Part shown: one piece after another, positions 62,383 through 64,000 of the stretch | How the letters are laid out: the number at the start of each line of letters is the position of its first letter | Numbering within the stretch: position 1 is the stretch's first letter | NCBI GenBank assembly: GCA_947384285.1 | Contig: CANDGI010000010.1 | Coordinates: forward strand, 27,015 to 91,014 | Origin: an uncultured Lachnospiraceae bacterium | Lineage (GTDB): Bacteria; Bacillota; Clostridia; Lachnospirales; Lachnospiraceae | DNA length: 64,000 bases | Direction: 5' to 3' | The notes under the pieces: generated by a model | Told to the model about the DNA's origin: nothing | What the model saw: the letters and a program-made list of their open reading frames with translations, nothing else | Databases searched by the model: none | Program-made: the position numbers and the translations under genes

Positions 62383-63282
62383 CTACTCTCGGATAGAATC
62401 GTAAAATTCCTTTGCCACATCATCGTACTCTTCTTTGTCGATGTCCACTTTTGCATTTAATGCAATCATGGTTTCTGTATCCAGTTTAGCGCTGACTTTA
62501 TTTAAAATCTCTGCAATTTCTGGATTTTCTTCTAACGTATCATTCCTTACAACAGGAGCCATATAATAGGGAGGCCAGAAATGTTTGTCGTCTTCTAAGT
62601 AGGTAAATGTGTCGGCGTTTACAAGCTGTGCATCCGTGGAATAGGCTGGGCACACATCTGCTTCCCCGGTTTCCAGAACCTGGTATTTCAATCCGCTGTC
62701 ATACAGGTTGATGGATGCGAAATTAAATTCGCCGTAAACTTTTGCAAGCCCCGGAAGGCCGTCCTCCCGCTGTTCAAATTCACCCTGGGAGCAGAAATGG
62801 ATTTTTCCGGCGTTTGCCTGTAAATCGGACATCGTATAAATGTTATATTTCTCAGCGGTTTCCGTGCGGATAGCCAGGCCGTTGCGGTCATTGACCTGGG
62901 TGGAGTCAAGCCAGGTTAAGTCAAATTGTTTTTCGTATTCCTCCTTTACCGTCTGGTATACGGAGTCCGGGTCGCTGTCCATATCCATCTGTAAAATGGA
63001 AAGCAGGGCCGTTCCGGTGTATTCTGGATAAAGATCAAAATCATCGCCTGTAATGGCGGTATGCACAAGGGAGCCTGCAACATTCATTTTCCGTTCCACC
63101 TTATAGCCTGCATCCTCCAAAGCCAGGGCATAGATTTCTCCTACAATCAGGCCTTCCGTAAAATCCTTGGAGCCTACGCGGATGGTGTCTTTGCCAGAAC
63201 CCCCGCAGCCCCAAAGGGCAAAAGAAAAGCTGGATATCAGGATTGCGGTCATGCATAGGGTAATAAATTTTTTTGTCTTCAT
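62383..63282 (-). CDS. opuBC: Osmoprotectant ABC transporter substrate-binding lipoprotein (OpuBC-like)
   Basis: 299 aa from the ATG at 63282 (MKTKKFITLCMT), which has AAGGAGAG upstream; the same frame happens to stay open far into the permease gene, but that part is not coding. Signal peptide with lipobox FALWGCG. The binding domain shows RVGSKDFTEGLIVGEIYALA, DDFDLYPEYTGTAL and GEADVCPAYSTDAQL, the pattern of OpuAC/ProX-type quaternary-amine binding proteins. Start 15 bases after the upstream permease gene. Confidence 0.92.
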   Translation of the reverse strand: MKTKKFITLCMTAILISSFSFALWGCGGSGKDTIRVGSKDFTEGLIVGEIYALALEDAGYKVERKMNVAGSLVHTAITGDDFDLYPEYTGTALLSILQMDMDSDPDSVYQTVKEEYEKQFDLTWLDSTQVNDRNGLAIRTETAEKYNIYTMSDLQANAGKIHFCSQGEFEQREDGLPGLAKVYGEFNFASINLYDSGLKYQVLETGEADVCPAYSTDAQLVNADTFTYLEDDKHFWPPYYMAPVVRNDTLEENPEIAEILNKVSAKLDTETMIALNAKVDIDKEEYDDVAKEFYDSIRE

Positions 63283-63296
63283 GGTGTAATCTCTCC

Positions 63297-63935
63297 TTAA
63301 ATTCTCTTGTATTTTAATATTATTTTTTCCAGTAAGTAAAAGAAAAATCCGGCGGACAGTGAAAGAAAGGCAACGGAAATTCCGCCAATCAGCAATAAAT
63401 CTGTCCGAAACAGCCCGATGCCGGTGAAAATTAAGTCGCCCAATCCTCCCGCGCCGATTTTTGATGCTAATGTGGCGCTGGCAATGATTTCCACAGCGGC
63501 GGTTTTTAGGCCGGCAAGGGTTAAGGGCAGCGCAAGGGGAAAACGGACTTTTACCCAGGCCTGCCTGGGGGTCATGCCCAGCCCATCCGCAGTTTCCAGC
63601 ATAAAAGCTGGAACTTCTTTTAAGCCAGCGGATGTATTTTCCAAAATGGGCGGAATTGCCAAAAGCGTTAATGCCACGGCAGCCGGTGCGGATCCGGTGC
63701 CAAGAACCGGAAGCATCAAAAGAAGGATGGCAAGGCTTGGGATAATCCTTAAGATTCTGAATAACGTAGAAACGGGTTTCTGCAGAGCATGGAACCGGAC
63801 GCACAAAAACCCAGCAGGGATTGCAATCAGCGCAGCAGCCAGCAAAGCGCACAGGCTGATTCTGATATGATCTGTGAGCATTTCCTGAAAACGGCTGCCG
63901 TTGGTTTGGAAATAGTTTATGATTTGATGGTACAT
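63297..63935 (-). CDS. opuBB: Glycine betaine/carnitine/choline ABC permease (OpuBB-like)
   Basis: 212 aa from the ATG at 63935 (MYHQIINYF); GAGGAGG lies 11 bases upstream, and the frame is open to 63974. Five to six membrane helices and the EAA-type loop TADGLGMTPRQAWVKVRFPLAL. First gene visible in the operon; the promoter should lie just beyond or within the last 60 bases of the window, where I could not define it. Confidence 0.9.
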   Translation of the reverse strand: MYHQIINYFQTNGSRFQEMLTDHIRISLCALLAAALIAIPAGFLCVRFHALQKPVSTLFRILRIIPSLAILLLMLPVLGTGSAPAAVALTLLAIPPILENTSAGLKEVPAFMLETADGLGMTPRQAWVKVRFPLALPLTLAGLKTAAVEIIASATLASKIGAGGLGDLIFTGIGLFRTDLLLIGGISVAFLSLSAGFFFYLLEKIILKYKRI

Positions 63936-64000
63936 TCCAGTATATACCTCCTCGTATAATAAGTTTATAGCCAATCAAAACAGGCTATGGACTTATTCTT

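Noticed and set aside
62383-63978. 531-codon minus-strand frame covering both opuBC and opuBB
   Set aside because: The real opuBC starts at 63282 with a signal peptide, lipobox and RBS; the upstream part is the opuBB gene read in a wrong frame.

Overview
The window looks like the chromosome of a spore-forming gut Firmicute of the Lachnospiraceae (Clostridium cluster XIVa) type. The evidence is a SCIFF ranthipeptide with its radical SAM maturase beside a fused SecDF, a GerA/GerB/GerC germinant-receptor operon, an alpha/beta-type small acid-soluble spore protein, SpoIIR, a class Ic aspartate aminotransferase, a glucose/galactose MglBAC importer and many Gram-positive-style ribosome binding sites. 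No rRNA, tRNA, CRISPR array or intact transposase was seen.

Region by region. 1-9.5 kb: the end of a polysaccharide deacetylase, a LytTR/GHKL two-component pair, rarA, an aminotransferase, a small alarmone synthetase, a metallo-beta-lactamase-fold protein and an OmpR-type two-component pair. 9.5-13.6 kb: a 42-bp tandem repeat, scfA (SCIFF peptide), scfB (maturase) and secDF. 13.7-18 kb: an unknown protein, a soluble chemotaxis-receptor-like protein fused to a PhnD-like binding domain, ispE and a GntR regulator. 18-23.2 kb: gerA, gerB, gerC, a CYTH protein and a SASP. 23.3-28.7 kb: a TetR/MFS efflux pair and an AraC regulator divergent from a GH13 alpha-glucosidase. 29-36.3 kb: a DJ-1 protein, spoIIR, murI, a DUF1934 protein, galU, a membrane protein divergent from a CapA-like protein across a perfectly symmetric promoter, and a sodium symporter. 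36.5-47.6 kb: a deleted HAD pseudogene, then a sugar-uptake and sensing cluster (mglB, mglA, mglC, YesN, YesM and two further sugar-binding proteins).

47.7-60.9 kb is the accessory part. An intact subtilisin-like (S8) protease is followed by an Rpn/PD-(D/E)XK nuclease, a cluster of hairpins, AT-rich remains of an ATPase and a reverse transcriptase, the diverged 3' end of a second S8 protease gene, a broken AAA-ATPase/nuclease gene, a uracil-DNA glycosylase and, intact, a 1043-aa P-loop ATPase followed 13 bases later by a 904-aa adenosine-deaminase-fold protein. That pair matches RADAR (RdrA + RdrB), an anti-phage system. I read the region as a defence hotspot with one live system among decayed ones. 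60.9-64 kb holds an OpuB-type betaine/choline/carnitine ABC importer on the minus strand.

A recurring feature is short tandem duplication at gene ends and leaders: 37 bp x3 over the DJ-1 stop codon, about 77 bp over the stop of the last sugar-binding protein, about 67 bp at the opuBD stop, 42 bp x3 before scfA, about 40 bp x3 in the CYTH leader, 49 bp before tetR and 69 bp before mglA. All calls come from reading the sequence; no database search was run.
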